This document shows, one piece after another, positions 8,331 through 17,206 of a stretch of 64,000 bases of DNA. Origin of the DNA: Saccharomonospora cyanea NA-134 (GTDB lineage: Bacteria > Actinomycetota > Actinomycetes > Mycobacteriales > Pseudonocardiaceae); NCBI RefSeq assembly GCF_000244975.1, contig NZ_CM001440.1, positions 1,601,538 through 1,665,537 on the forward strand. Reading direction: 5' to 3'. Position numbers and translations under genes: made by a program. The notes under the pieces were generated by a model, which had not been told where the DNA came from, did no database searches, and saw nothing but the letters and a program-made list of their open reading frames with translations. Position 1 is the stretch's first letter. Each line of letters starts with the position of its first letter.

Positions 8331-9131
8331 ATGGCGGAGCGGGGCCGAAACGGCAAGCCGACGATCCAGGCGCGGGTGGTGCGCACCGAGCGCCTCACCC
8401 CGCAGATGATCAGGGTCGTGTGCGGTGGCGAGGGACTCGCCTCGTTCCGGCACAACGGGTTCACCGACTCGTACGTGAAGGTGCTGTTCCGAGTCCCGGG
8501 CGTGCGTTACCCGGAGCCGTTCGACCTCGCCGCCGTACAGGAGTCCCTTCCGCGCGAGCAATGGCCGCGCATGCGTACCTACACCGTCCGCTACCACGAC
8601 GCCGACGCCGGGGAACTCGCACTCGACATCCTCGTCCACGGCGACGAGGGACTGGGCGGACCGTGGGCGTCGCGGGTGCGGCCCGGTGACGAGGTGCTCC
8701 TGCGCGGCCCCGGCGGCGCCTACGCCCCGCGCGTCGACGTCGACCGGCATCTGTTCGTCGGCGACGAGTCCGCGTTGCCCGCGATCGCCGCGTCGCTGGA
8801 GGCGCTGCCCGCCGGGGCCCCCGCCACCGTCCGCCTGCTCGTGGAGAACCAGGACGAACAGCAGGCCCTGTCCACGAAGGGTGCCGTGGATCTCCGGTGG
8901 CTGCACCGTGCCGACGGGGACGACCTCGTGAGCGAGGTGCGCGCACTCGATGTCGGCTCCGGGTCCGTGCAGGCGTTCGTCCACGGGGAGGCCGGGATGG
9001 TGCGTGACCTCCGAGGACACCTGCTGCGCGAGCGGGGACTCGACCGGGAGTTGCTGTCGATCTCGGGCTACTGGCGGCAGGGCCGCACGGACGAGTCCTG
9101 GCGCAAGGAGAAGAAGGCGTTCATGGCCTGA
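8331..9131 (+). CDS. Siderophore-interacting FAD-binding protein (ViuB-like ferric reductase)
   Basis: A 266-residue SIP-family flavoprotein that should release iron from internalised ferric siderophores by reduction. The FAD-binding motif RMRTYTVR is near residue 80, the FAD/NADP domain follows (LVHGDEGLGGPWA, GPGGAYAP), then HLFVGDESALPAI for the NAD(P)H-binding domain, and the C-terminal ISGYWRQGRTDESWRKEKK signature of the family ends the protein. ATG 8331 follows a GGGAG. It is single and convergent with the hydroxylase gene, and an iron-box-like site lies directly upstream, so iron limitation should induce it. No siderophore synthesis genes are in the window. Confidence 0.9.
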   Translation: MAERGRNGKPTIQARVVRTERLTPQMIRVVCGGEGLASFRHNGFTDSYVKVLFRVPGVRYPEPFDLAAVQESLPREQWPRMRTYTVRYHDADAGELALDILVHGDEGLGGPWASRVRPGDEVLLRGPGGAYAPRVDVDRHLFVGDESALPAIAASLEALPAGAPATVRLLVENQDEQQALSTKGAVDLRWLHRADGDDLVSEVRALDVGSGSVQAFVHGEAGMVRDLRGHLLRERGLDRELLSISGYWRQGRTDESWRKEKKAFMA

Positions 9132-9159
9132 GGCGCGCCGTCCAGGAAGTCCCCGGCGG

Positions 9160-10722
9160 TCAGGTGCGCACGAGTTCGACGGGACGGAGCCAGCGCCGCA
9201 GCGCCGCCCTGAGTGCCTGCCGGTCCGCGGCGTCCGGGTGGGGTGACGCGGTCGCCCAGGCGACGTGGCAGTCCGGGCGGAGGAGCAGGGCGGTGGGCGC
9301 GCCGGTCTGGGGGTGGGCGGTGACGACATCGACCTGGTCGTGCCACTCGGACAGCGTCCGCGCCAGTGTGGCCTCCTCGGTGAGGTCCAGCAGCAGTGGG
9401 CGTGCCGTTCTGGTCAGCTCCGCCAGCCGGACGACTCCGGTCGAAGTGCGCAGGGCCAGCTCGGGCGCGAACCGGCCGACCAGCGGGTGCGTGGCGGCTC
9501 CGCCCATGTCGTAGCGGACGTCCGCGCCCGTGGTGAGTTCGGCGAGTCGCCGCACGGCGTTCCGGTCGCGGAGCAGTTCGCCGAACACTTCGCGCAGCCC
9601 GGTGACGTCGCCGCCGGGGGCGATCAGGGCCGACTGTGCCTGCGCGTTGAGCACCATGCGGTGGGCGGCCGCTCGCCGTTCGGTCCCGTAGCTGTTCAGC
9701 AGACCGGGTGGGGCGCCGCCGTGGACCTCGGCGGCGAGCTTCCAGCCGAGGTTGACCGCGTCCTGCAGGCCGAGGTTGAGCCCGGGCCCGCCTCCGGTGG
9801 CGGAGAACACGTGAGCGGCGTCGCCGATCAGGAAGACCCGGCCCTCGGAGAACCGCTCGGCCACGCGGGTGTTGCCGCCGGTCAACCGGCGCAGCACGTG
9901 CGGCCCCTCGCCTTCGGGCGGACCGAGCGGCACGTCGACGCCGAGCACGCGGCGGACACTCGCTCGCAACTCGTCGAGGCTCATAGGGGTGCCGGTCTCG
10001 GGCTGGTCCCATTCCGTGGTGCTGAGCAGCGGCGGATGGCCGGGCAGTGGTGCGTAGGAGAACCCTCCGTGCTCGGTGCGATGGGGCAGGAACGGCGCAA
10101 CAGTGCCGTATCCGGGCACGTCCAGGGTGCCGGTATCGGGATCGACCCACTCCGTCGGCACCGTCGCGTGCGCTGATCGGACGGTCATCCGGTCGTAGGT
10201 GACGCCGGGAAAACCGATGCCCGACAGCTTGCGCGTGACGCTGTGCGCTCCGTCCGCGCCGACGAGGTAGCGAGCCCGCAACCGGTAGGCCCCGGCCGGA
10301 CCCGCGATCTCGACGGTGACCGCGTCGTCGTCCTGTGACATACCGACGACCTCGTGTCCTCTCCGGATCTCCGCACCGAGTTCGAGGGCACGCTGTTGCA
10401 GGACCTGTTCGATCCGGTGCTGTGGTGCGGGCAGGGCATGGACCGGGCTGTCCTCCAGCAGGCTCAGATCCAGGCTCAGCGCGCCGAACATGAAGTACGC
10501 GGAGTTCGGCTGTGGCGGCTCCGCGCTACCGCTGAGCCGCTCGTGCAGCCCACGGCGGTCGAGCATCCTCACGACCTGGCCGAGCAACCCGTTCGCCTTC
10601 GGTTCCCTGTTCGGTTCCGGCAGGCGTTCCAGCACGATCGGCCGGACCCCGGCCAGACCCAGCTCGCAGGCCAGCATCAGTCCGTTCGGGCCGCCGCCGA
10701 CGACAACGACATCAGTGGTCAC
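9160..10722 (-). CDS. FAD-dependent aromatic monooxygenase (PHBH/PgaE type)
   Basis: A 520-residue flavin hydroxylase. It has an N-terminal FAD site VVVVGGGPNGLMLA, the YLVGADGAHSVTR DG motif near residue 160, the VFLIGDAAHVFSATGGGPGLNLGLQDA FAD/ribityl region (given here as two abutting motifs, GDAAH and GGGPGLNLG), and a C-terminal thioredoxin-like domain as in polyketide hydroxylases and RdmE/PgaE. It would insert oxygen into a phenolic or anthracycline-like ring using NAD(P)H. GTG 10722 is chosen over ATG 10743 because AAGGAGA lies five bases ahead of it. It diverges from a TetR gene across two palindromes, a classic resistance/detoxification arrangement; no biosynthetic cluster is near. 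Confidence 0.87.
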   Translation of the reverse strand: MTTDVVVVGGGPNGLMLACELGLAGVRPIVLERLPEPNREPKANGLLGQVVRMLDRRGLHERLSGSAEPPQPNSAYFMFGALSLDLSLLEDSPVHALPAPQHRIEQVLQQRALELGAEIRRGHEVVGMSQDDDAVTVEIAGPAGAYRLRARYLVGADGAHSVTRKLSGIGFPGVTYDRMTVRSAHATVPTEWVDPDTGTLDVPGYGTVAPFLPHRTEHGGFSYAPLPGHPPLLSTTEWDQPETGTPMSLDELRASVRRVLGVDVPLGPPEGEGPHVLRRLTGGNTRVAERFSEGRVFLIGDAAHVFSATGGGPGLNLGLQDAVNLGWKLAAEVHGGAPPGLLNSYGTERRAAAHRMVLNAQAQSALIAPGGDVTGLREVFGELLRDRNAVRRLAELTTGADVRYDMGGAATHPLVGRFAPELALRTSTGVVRLAELTRTARPLLLDLTEEATLARTLSEWHDQVDVVTAHPQTGAPTALLLRPDCHVAWATASPHPDAADRQALRAALRRWLRPVELVRT

Positions 10723-10796
10723 TGGATTCTCCTTCGTTCGCATGGAAGAGGGCAGGACGAACCAGCCCGGCAACGGCCTCAGGCTAGCCACAAAAC

Positions 10797-10827
10797 TTGC
10801 GTGCACGCAAACTTGCGCGAGTGCAAG
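10797..10827. promoter_or_regulatory. Tandem palindromic operators in the divergent hydroxylase/TetR promoter
   Basis: TTGCGTGCACGCAA (10797-10810) is a perfect 14-base palindrome. CTTGC, six bases, GCAAG (10812-10827) is a second one immediately after. They share the TTGC/GCAA half-site and fill the spacer between the hydroxylase gene and its TetR neighbour, so they most likely bind that repressor. Confidence 0.7.
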
Positions 10828-10847
10828 AAAGGTGGGATGCTGGCACG

Positions 10848-11495
10848 ATGGCAGCACGACGGGCGGGATTGCGCGAGCAGAAGAAGCAGGCCACCCGGGA
10901 GGCGTTGCGGCAGGCGGCACTGCGGCTGGCGCTCGAACGGGGGCCGGAGAACGTGCGCGTCGACGACATCGCCGAGGCCGCCGGTGTCTCACCGCGGACC
11001 TACAACAACTACTTCTCCAGCCGTGAGCAGGCCATCGTCTCCGCCGTCACCGCCGAACGGGAAGCACGGATCGCGGCGGCGGTGGCCGACCACCCCGCCG
11101 GCGTGCGTCTCGCCGACGTCGTCGTCGAAGCGGTCGTGGCTCAGTACACCGACGCGGGCGACCCCGACCACGACGCGATGCCGCTGATCACCACCAGCCC
11201 CACGCTGCGCGAAGCGTTCCTCCATGCCGCCACGGCGATCGAACACCCCCTCACCGACGCGATCGCCCGGCGTCTCGGTGACACCGATCCGCACACCCCC
11301 CGCGTGCTCGCGGCCAGCGTGACCGCCGCGGTCCGCGTCGCCCTCGAACGATGGCTACGACCGGCCGCCACATCACCCGCGACGGGCGGACTCGTCGTGC
11401 CCTCCGGTGCGCTGCCGGACCTGCTCCGCGCCGCGCTCGCACCTCTCGTCCCCGCGCTCGACGCCGCCGAGGAACGGTACCGCCGGCATCGGTGA
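10848..11495 (+). CDS. TetR family transcriptional regulator, divergent from the FAD hydroxylase
   Basis: A 215-residue regulator with the TetR helix-turn-helix at about residues 12-58 (REQKKQATREALRQAALRLA, then IAEAAGVSPRTYNNYFSSREQ), and a C-terminal ligand domain of the kind seen in actinobacterial drug or aromatic-compound sensors. ATG 10848 starts MAARRAGLREQ; upstream in-frame codons would run into the operator palindromes. Autoregulation and control of the facing hydroxylase are inferred from the tandem palindromes at 10797-10827. Transcription ends at a strong bidirectional hairpin at 11602-11638. Confidence 0.87.
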   Translation: MAARRAGLREQKKQATREALRQAALRLALERGPENVRVDDIAEAAGVSPRTYNNYFSSREQAIVSAVTAEREARIAAAVADHPAGVRLADVVVEAVVAQYTDAGDPDHDAMPLITTSPTLREAFLHAATAIEHPLTDAIARRLGDTDPHTPRVLAASVTAAVRVALERWLRPAATSPATGGLVVPSGALPDLLRAALAPLVPALDAAEERYRRHR

Positions 11496-11601
11496 CGCCG
11501 TGTCACGGAAGCGTGGTCCCGTTCGCCCAGGAGCCGAAGCCGGTCCGGTGCCTCACTGTGCCGACCGGTGCCGAGCCCGACCGTTTCGCGGACCACACGA
11601 C

Positions 11602-11638
11602 GAAGGCCACCGTCCCCCGGGTGGGGGCGGTGGCCTTC
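11602..11638. terminator. Bidirectional hairpin terminator
   Basis: GAAGGCCACCGTCCCC and GGGGGCGGTGGCCTTC form a 16-base stem with one G-U pair and a five-base loop. It lies between the ends of two convergent genes (TetR and the inhibitor-like gene). Confidence 0.8.
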
Positions 11639-11649
11639 TCGTTGCGGGA

Positions 11650-12027
11650 TCAGAAGGAGAACACGCCGCCTGACCGAGCGTCGGCGAAGCAGCGGTTGGA
11701 GTACTCGGCGGTGAAGTCGACCGGGGTGCCGTGCCAGTCGCCGCTGGCCCTCGCCAGTACCGGCGAATGGATCATCGTGCAGAGCTGCTCCTTCGCGGGG
11801 AGTCGCGCGAAGTCGCCGTCGGCCTGCTCCAGCGCTTGGCAGGCCGTGTCCGGCTGCGGGTGGCTGCCTTGCGCGGGGCCGCACGTCAGCTCCACGAACG
11901 TGGTGGCGCCCCTGGCGTCGGTGAGGCTCAGAACGAAGGAGGAGTCGGGCGCGGCGGTGGCGGGGCCACCCGTGCACATGGCCGCGACCACGCAGGCGGC
12001 GAGGGATGTCGCTCCGAACATGGGCAT
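11650..12027 (-). CDS. Secreted subtilisin-inhibitor-like protein (SSI family)
   Basis: About 125 residues: a signal peptide (FGATSLAACVVAAM, then ATAAPD) followed by an SSI-like domain. The family hallmarks are the spaced cysteines in VELTCGPAQGSHPQPDTAC, a QLCTMIHSPV reactive-site region, and the closing YSNRCFADARSGGVFSF, which parallels the conserved FSNxC...VFAF end of Streptomyces subtilisin inhibitors. In SSI proteins the residues after the third cysteine form the protease-binding loop; here that loop reads TMIHSP, so the P1 residue is not the usual Met/Lys and specificity is unclear. Start choice among GTG 12048, ATG 12027 and ATG 12021 is uncertain, as none has a strong ribosome site. 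It may restrain secreted subtilases such as the one at 3104. Confidence 0.72.
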   Translation of the reverse strand: MPMFGATSLAACVVAAMCTGGPATAAPDSSFVLSLTDARGATTFVELTCGPAQGSHPQPDTACQALEQADGDFARLPAKEQLCTMIHSPVLARASGDWHGTPVDFTAEYSNRCFADARSGGVFSF

Positions 12028-12259
12028 GCCCTGACTATCGGCTCGCACCGGAGGAGACCTGTTTACTCGATCGGCTGATCGTGTTCACTCGTTGTGGGGT
12101 TCGGCGTCTCGCGGTATGTGTTTGAGATCACTCGGTGCGTCGGGGCCGGTCGCGTAGCCGCTGTTCCGGGCGGCTGTCCAGGGGTTTTGACCCTGCGTGA
12201 GCACCTGGGCGGACTCGGCCGCACGTAAACTCGTGGTCAAGCGTCGAGAGGAGGTGCTG

Positions 12260-13285
12260 GTGGCCAACGCGGAGGAGCGTCGGTTCGAGGTCCTGCGTGC
12301 CATCGTCGCCGACTACGTGTCGAACCAGGAGCCGGTGGGGTCGAAGGCCCTCGTCGACCGGCACAACCTGGGTGTGTCGAGCGCCACGGTACGTAACGAC
12401 ATGGCGGCGCTGGAGGAGGAGGGCTACATCACCCAGCCTCACACCAGCGCGGGCCGCGTCCCCACCGACAAAGGTTACCGGTTGTTCGTCGACCGGCTGT
12501 CGGAGGTCAAGCCGCTGTCCGCCGCCGAGCGGCGAGCGATCGTGCAGTTTCTGGAGGGCGCCGTCGACCTCGACGACGTGCTGCGGCGGTCGGTGAGGCT
12601 GCTGGCCCAGCTCACGCGCCAGGTCGCGGTGGTGCAGTACCCCACGTTGACCTCCTCCACCGTCCGGCACGTGGAGGTGGTGGCGCTCACGCCGGCCCGG
12701 CTTCTCATCGTGCTCATCACCGACACCGGCCGGGTCGACCAGCGAACGGTCGATCTCGGTGACGTCGTCGGCGACGAGACCGTGGCCCGGCTGCGCGAAG
12801 TGCTGAACGGCACCCTGTCCGGACACCGGCTGGCCGACGCGGCGGCGAAGGTGTCGGAGCTGCCGGAGCAGGCGCCTTCCGACCTGCGCGACGTGATGAC
12901 GCGGGTGTGCACGGTGCTCGTCGAGTCGCTGGTCGAACACCCCGAGGAGCGGCTCGTGCTCGGGGGTACGGCCAACCTCACGCGCAACGTCGCGGACTTC
13001 CCCGGTTCACTGCGCCAGGTGCTGGAGGCGCTCGAGGAACAGGTCGTCGTGCTCAAGCTGCTCGCCGCCGCCCGCAACCCCGGTGCCGTCACGGTGCGGA
13101 TCGGGGAGGAAAATGAGGACGAGCAGATGCGGAGTACCTCGGTCGTGTCGATCGGGTACGGATCGGACCAGGTACTACTGGGGGGCATGGGCGTGGTCGG
13201 CCCCACCCGGATGGACTACCCCGGGACGATCGCTGCGGTACGTGCGGTCGCGACGTACGTGGGCCGGATCCTGTCCGGGCGGTAG
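12260..13285 (+). CDS. hrcA: Heat-inducible transcription repressor HrcA
   Basis: A 341-residue HrcA. The N-terminal winged helix ([38 protein letters not shown], then [17 protein letters not shown]) is diagnostic, followed by the GAF-like and dimerisation domains ([22 protein letters not shown]-type region seen as IGYGSDQ and GPTRMDYPG). It represses chaperone genes by binding CIRCE elements with GroE help. GTG 12260 is preferred because GAGAGGAGG lies six bases upstream. A TAAACT -10-like box is at 12226. dnaJ follows directly, the usual actinobacterial hrcA-dnaJ pair. I see no CIRCE repeat in front of it. Confidence 0.96.
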   Translation: MANAEERRFEVLRAIVADYVSNQEPVGSKALVDRHNLGVSSATVRNDMAALEEEGYITQPHTSAGRVPTDKGYRLFVDRLSEVKPLSAAERRAIVQFLEGAVDLDDVLRRSVRLLAQLTRQVAVVQYPTLTSSTVRHVEVVALTPARLLIVLITDTGRVDQRTVDLGDVVGDETVARLREVLNGTLSGHRLADAAAKVSELPEQAPSDLRDVMTRVCTVLVESLVEHPEERLVLGGTANLTRNVADFPGSLRQVLEALEEQVVVLKLLAAARNPGAVTVRIGEENEDEQMRSTSVVSIGYGSDQVLLGGMGVVGPTRMDYPGTIAAVRAVATYVGRILSGR

Positions 13286-13354
13286 GAGGCCGCCCGACCG
13301 GGCTCGAAGCGCGGATGACAAGCTTGTGCAGGCTTTCTAGGAGGACGGCAGACG

Positions 13355-14512
13355 GTGGCCAAGGATTACTACGGCATCCTCGGCGTGTCGAAGAACGCGA
13401 CCGAACAGGAGATCAAGCGCGCGTATCGCAAGCTCGCGCGTGAGCTGCACCCCGACGTCAACCCCTCCGAGGACGCGCAGCACAAGTTCAGCGAGGTCAC
13501 CACCGCCTACGAGGTGCTGTCCGACCCCCAGAAGCGCAAGATCGTCGACCTGGGCGGCGACCCCATGGGCAACGGGGCGGGCGCCGGTGCGCGCGACCCG
13601 TTCGCCGGCTTCGGTGGCCTCGGCGACATCATGGACGCCTTCTTCGGCGCCGCCACCGGAGGTGCGCGAGGCCGGGGCCCGCGCAGCAGGGTCCAGCCCG
13701 GCTCCGACGCCCTCATCCGGCTGAAGCTGACGCTGGAGGAGTGCGCCACGGGCGTCAACAAGCAGATCACGGTCGACACCGCCATCCTGTGCGACCGGTG
13801 CCGGGGGGCGGGCACGGCCGAAGGCGGCAGTGTCGTCACGTGTGACACCTGTGGTGGCCAGGGCGAGGTGCAGTCCGTGCAGCGGTCGTTCCTCGGCCAG
13901 GTCGTGACGGCTCGTCCCTGCCCCACCTGCCGCGGCTACGGGGAGGTCATCACCGACCCGTGCCAGCAGTGCGGCGGTGACGGCCGGGTGCGGGCCCGCA
14001 GGGACGTGACGGCGAAGATCCCGCCGGGTGTGGGTGACGGAATGCGCATCCGGCTGTCCGGCCAGGGCGAGGTCGGCCCCGGCGGCGGGCCCGCCGGTGA
14101 CCTCTACGTCGAGGTGGACGAGGCTCCGCACGAGGACTTCGAGCGGCAGGGCAACGACCTGCACTGCCGGTTGCGCGTGCCCGTCACGGCGGCCGCGCTC
14201 GGCGCGGTGATCCCCATGGAGACGCTGGTGGACGGCGAGACCGACGTGGAGATCCAGCCGGGTACCCAGCCGAACACCGAGATCGTGCTGCCGGGCCTCG
14301 GCATGCCGCGGCTGCGTTCGTCCGGTCGCGTCGACGGCCGTGGCGACCTGCACATCAGTGTCGAGGTCGTGGTGCCCACGAAACTCGACGACGAGCAGGC
14401 CGAGTTGCTGCGCGAGCTGGCCAGGCTGCGTGGGGAAGAGGTCCCGACCCTGGCGGGCAACGGCCACAAGCCGGGCGGGCTGTTCTCGAAGCTGCGTTCC
14501 AAGAGCCGCTGA
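13355..14512 (+). CDS. dnaJ: Molecular chaperone DnaJ (DnaJ2 type)
   Basis: A 385-residue type I J protein. The J domain has the HPD motif near residues 33-35 ([10 protein letters not shown]), then a Gly/Phe-rich linker ([11 protein letters not shown]), four zinc-finger repeats [24 protein letters not shown] and CQQCGGDG, and the two C-terminal beta domains. It stimulates DnaK ATPase and delivers unfolded proteins. GTG 13355 follows AGGAGG with about nine bases spacing. Located 70 bases after hrcA, it is the second DnaJ paralogue typical of actinobacteria, separate from the dnaK operon. Confidence 0.96.
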   Translation: MAKDYYGILGVSKNATEQEIKRAYRKLARELHPDVNPSEDAQHKFSEVTTAYEVLSDPQKRKIVDLGGDPMGNGAGAGARDPFAGFGGLGDIMDAFFGAATGGARGRGPRSRVQPGSDALIRLKLTLEECATGVNKQITVDTAILCDRCRGAGTAEGGSVVTCDTCGGQGEVQSVQRSFLGQVVTARPCPTCRGYGEVITDPCQQCGGDGRVRARRDVTAKIPPGVGDGMRIRLSGQGEVGPGGGPAGDLYVEVDEAPHEDFERQGNDLHCRLRVPVTAAALGAVIPMETLVDGETDVEIQPGTQPNTEIVLPGLGMPRLRSSGRVDGRGDLHISVEVVVPTKLDDEQAELLRELARLRGEEVPTLAGNGHKPGGLFSKLRSKSR

Positions 14513-14542
14513 CGCCACGGACGCGGGAAGCGACGAGTCGTC

Positions 14543-15304
14543 ATGGGCGAGGCAACCGACACCACTCCACCGATCTTCCTCGTGCCCGCGTTGCCGGACG
14601 GCGACCTCGCCGTGCTCGACGGCGAGGAGGCACACCACGCCGTCACCGTGCGCCGGTTGCGCGAGGGTGAGCGACTGACGCTGTCGGACGGGCGTGGCGG
14701 GACGGCCGACTGCGTTGCCCGCGCCGTCCATCCGGGGCGCAGGCCCACCGTGGAGTTGCGGGTCCGGAGCACGGGCAGCGTGCCCGCCCCCGCACTGCGG
14801 GTGACCGTCGCGCAGGCGCTGGCGAAGGGTGATCGCGGTGAGCTGGCGGTGGAGTTGGCCACGGAGGCGGGGGTCGACGCGATCGTGCCGTGGCGGGCCG
14901 CCCGCAGCGTCGCCCGCTGGGACGACGGCCCGAGAGGAGCCAAGGCGCTCGGCAAGTGGCGGGCCACGGCCCGGGCGGCGGCCAAGCAGGCACGCCGGGC
15001 ATGGGTGCCCGAGGTCGCCGAACCCGTGACCACGCGGGAACTCGCCACCGTGCTGTCGACCGCGGACCTCGCCCTGGTGCTCGACGGCACCGCCACCGAA
15101 GCGCTCACCGACCTCGCGTTGCCCGAGGCGGGCGAACTCGTACTCGTGGTCGGCCCCGAGGGCGGGGTCGCTCCCGAGGAACTCGCCGCGTTCGCCGACG
15201 CGGGTGCGCGGAGTGTCCGGTTGGGACCGACGGTGTTGCGTACGTCGACGGCGGCGGCGGTGGCTCTGGGCGCTCTGGGTGCGCTGACCGCGCGCTGGGC
15301 GTAG
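14543..15304 (+). CDS. rsmE: 16S rRNA (uracil-1498-N3)-methyltransferase RsmE
   Basis: A 253-residue SPOUT methyltransferase. It has an N-terminal PUA-like domain (EEAHHAVTVRRLREGE) and a C-terminal trefoil-knot SAM site: ALAKGDRGELAVELATEAG, then LVVGPEGGVAPEEL and the closing VRLGPTVLRTSTAAAVA. It methylates U1498 in the decoding region of 16S rRNA using SAM. It is 30 bases downstream of dnaJ, the usual place (Rv2372c-like), and probably belongs to the same transcript. Confidence 0.96.
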   Translation: MGEATDTTPPIFLVPALPDGDLAVLDGEEAHHAVTVRRLREGERLTLSDGRGGTADCVARAVHPGRRPTVELRVRSTGSVPAPALRVTVAQALAKGDRGELAVELATEAGVDAIVPWRAARSVARWDDGPRGAKALGKWRATARAAAKQARRAWVPEVAEPVTTRELATVLSTADLALVLDGTATEALTDLALPEAGELVLVVGPEGGVAPEELAAFADAGARSVRLGPTVLRTSTAAAVALGALGALTARWA

Positions 15305-15656
15305 GCCGAACGGACGTGCCCGCTAGCGCCGGTGGCACAAGTCCACGGGTTTCTGCGCGGTTTTCGCTTCGCGGTGAAGGTGATCGCCCTACGCTGAGGC
15401 GCAACCTGCCCGACCTACGCGGGACCTGCGTGGCGTGCCACGGAGAACGCGCGGGTGACCGACGGCGTCGTGCAGGACGAGGACCCGCCGGACGTCTCCC
15501 CCCTCGGTCCGGCGGAGCCGCGGTGGCGAGTGGAGCGACCCCCAGGCTGCACCGCCCCGCGGCGCCCTCGTGCCGGTCGTGGGCGAAGATGGCTGTGAAC
15601 GCTGTGAACACAGCGAGTTGGCAGACCGCGGACCACGATCGACGCCGGGAGGGGCC
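15305..15656. other. 352-base spacer between rsmE and the HIT gene
   Basis: No convincing gene. On the plus strand a short open frame starting at GTG 15454 (about 47 codons, VTDGVVQDEDPP...) lacks a ribosome site and database-like motifs that I recognise. The 3' end holds a repeat-palindrome at 15592-15614. I see no tRNA, riboswitch or terminator with confidence. Confidence 0.5.
15592..15614. promoter_or_regulatory. Direct repeat plus palindrome upstream of the HIT gene
   Basis: GCTGTGAAC occurs twice in tandem (15592-15600, 15601-15609). The second copy is part of the palindrome GCTGTG-AA-CACAGC (15601-15614). It lies about 43 bases before the HIT start codon, where a regulator site would be expected. 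Confidence 0.35.
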
Positions 15657-16043
15657 TTGAGCGAGCACGATCCCACCGAAGCCACCGACGATTCCGCCGA
15701 GACGCTGTTCGAGCGGATCATCGCCAGGGAGATTCCGGCGGACATCGTCCACGAGACCGCCACCACACTGGCGTTTCGCGACATCAGCCCGCAGGCCGCC
15801 ACACACGTCCTGGTGGTCCCCAAGACCCGCTACCGCACCGTTGCCGAGCTGGCGGCCGCCGACCCGGCGTTGCTCGCGGACGTCGTGGCCACGGCCGCGA
15901 GGGTCGCCGAGCTGGAAGGCCTCGACAACGGTTACCGGCTGGTGTTCAACACCGGCGCCGACGCCGGACAGACGGTCTTCCACGTGCACGCCCACGTCGT
16001 CGGAGGGGAACAGCTCGGCCACTTCGGACGTTATTCCCAGTGA
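15657..16043 (+). CDS. Histidine triad (HIT) nucleotide-binding protein
   Basis: A HINT-like hydrolase of 128 residues if TTG 15657 is the start. The HIT motif HVHAHVVGG is near the C terminus, with the conserved ETLFERIIAREIPADIV start and RDISPQAATHVLVVPK strand. Such proteins hydrolyse aminoacyl- or other adenosine phosphoramidates. The TTG start is chosen because GGGAGGGG ends three bases upstream and the family's N terminus begins shortly after; ATG 15570 would add 29 residues of unusual composition. It lies between rsmE and phoH, as in other Pseudonocardiaceae. Confidence 0.85.
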   Translation: MSEHDPTEATDDSAETLFERIIAREIPADIVHETATTLAFRDISPQAATHVLVVPKTRYRTVAELAAADPALLADVVATAARVAELEGLDNGYRLVFNTGADAGQTVFHVHAHVVGGEQLGHFGRYSQ

Positions 16044-16156
16044 GCCCAGGTGGCGGGTAAACTCACCTGCCCCGAGGCGGTCGATGCCGTTAACATCGAC
16101 GTGTTCACCACCGTTGTCGACCAGCACGACTGTGCAGAAAGCAGGCCCGAGGCCAC

Positions 16157-17206
16157 GTGGCCGGAACCGAACCGCTGCAACCCAATGCCACTGCGTCACA
16201 GGAATCTTCGGCTCAGTCGAAGTTCCAGATCCCCGACGCCGCCGCGCTCGTGTTGCTCGGCTCCCGCGACGAGAACCTGCGGGTCGCCGAGGACATCCTG
16301 GAGGCGGACGTCCACGTTCGGGGCAACGAGGTCACGCTGACGGGTGCGCCGGGTGACGTGGCGTTCGCCGAGCGTGTGTTCGAAGAACTCGTGACCTTGG
16401 CCCGACGCGGCCAGCAGGTCGGCCCCGACACGGTGCGCCGCACGGTCGCCATGCTGTCGTCCGGGGGCTCCGAGTCGCCCGCCGACGTGCTGAGCATGGA
16501 CATCGTGTCGCGACGGGGCCGCACCATCCGCCCCAAGACGCTCAACCAGAAGCGCTACGTCGACGCGATCGACCAGCACACGGTGGTGTTCGGCATCGGG
16601 CCCGCGGGAACGGGCAAGACCTACCTGGCGATGGCCAAGGCCGTGCAGGCGTTGCAGACCAAGCAGGTCACGAGGATCATCCTCACCCGTCCCGCCGTGG
16701 AGGCGGGGGAGCGGCTGGGTTACCTGCCCGGAACCCTCTACGAGAAGATCGACCCGTACCTGAGGCCGCTGTACGACGCGCTGCACGACATGGTCGATCC
16801 CGACTCGATCCCCAGGCTGATGCAGGCGGGCACGATCGAGATCGCTCCGCTCGCGTACATGCGCGGGCGGACCCTCAACGATGCCTTCATCATCCTCGAC
16901 GAGGCGCAGAACACGACGCCCGAGCAGATGAAGATGTTCCTCACCCGGCTCGGGTTCGGGTCGAAGGTCGTCGTCACCGGCGATGTGACCCAGGTCGATC
17001 TGCCCAGCGGGCAGCGCAGTGGTCTGCGTGTGGTGCGTGAGATCCTCGAAGGCGTGAACGACCTGCACTTCGCCACGCTGACGAGTCACGACGTGGTCCG
17101 GCACAAGCTCGTCGGGGACATCGTGGACGCCTACGAGAAGTGGCAGGCGACGCAGGACGCCGCGGCCGGTGACGGCCGCGCGGTGAGCGGGCGGGGACAC
17201 CGGTGA
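16157..17206 (+). CDS. phoH: PhoH family ATPase
   Basis: A 349-residue PhoH-like protein. It has an N-terminal KH-like region, then a P-loop NTPase domain with Walker [14 protein letters not shown], the [15 protein letters not shown] segment, and Walker [11 protein letters not shown], followed by [15 protein letters not shown]. This form precedes ybeY in most bacteria and is thought to act in RNA metabolism or ribosome quality control; the reaction is not settled. GTG 16157 begins VAGTEPLQ. The stop overlaps the ybeY start, showing tight coupling. Confidence 0.93.
   Translation: MAGTEPLQPNATASQESSAQSKFQIPDAAALVLLGSRDENLRVAEDILEADVHVRGNEVTLTGAPGDVAFAERVFEELVTLARRGQQVGPDTVRRTVAMLSSGGSESPADVLSMDIVSRRGRTIRPKTLNQKRYVDAIDQHTVVFGIGPAGTGKTYLAMAKAVQALQTKQVTRIILTRPAVEAGERLGYLPGTLYEKIDPYLRPLYDALHDMVDPDSIPRLMQAGTIEIAPLAYMRGRTLNDAFIILDEAQNTTPEQMKMFLTRLGFGSKVVVTGDVTQVDLPSGQRSGLRVVREILEGVNDLHFATLTSHDVVRHKLVGDIVDAYEKWQATQDAAAGDGRAVSGRGHR

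Noticed and set aside
9160-11495. Polyketide biosynthesis cluster around the aromatic hydroxylase
   Set aside because: Only one hydroxylase and its regulator are present; no synthase, cyclase or glycosyltransferase of a pathway is nearby.
12049-12259. CIRCE element in front of hrcA
   Set aside because: No TTAGCACTC-N9-GAGTGCTAA or close variant is present upstream of hrcA or dnaJ.
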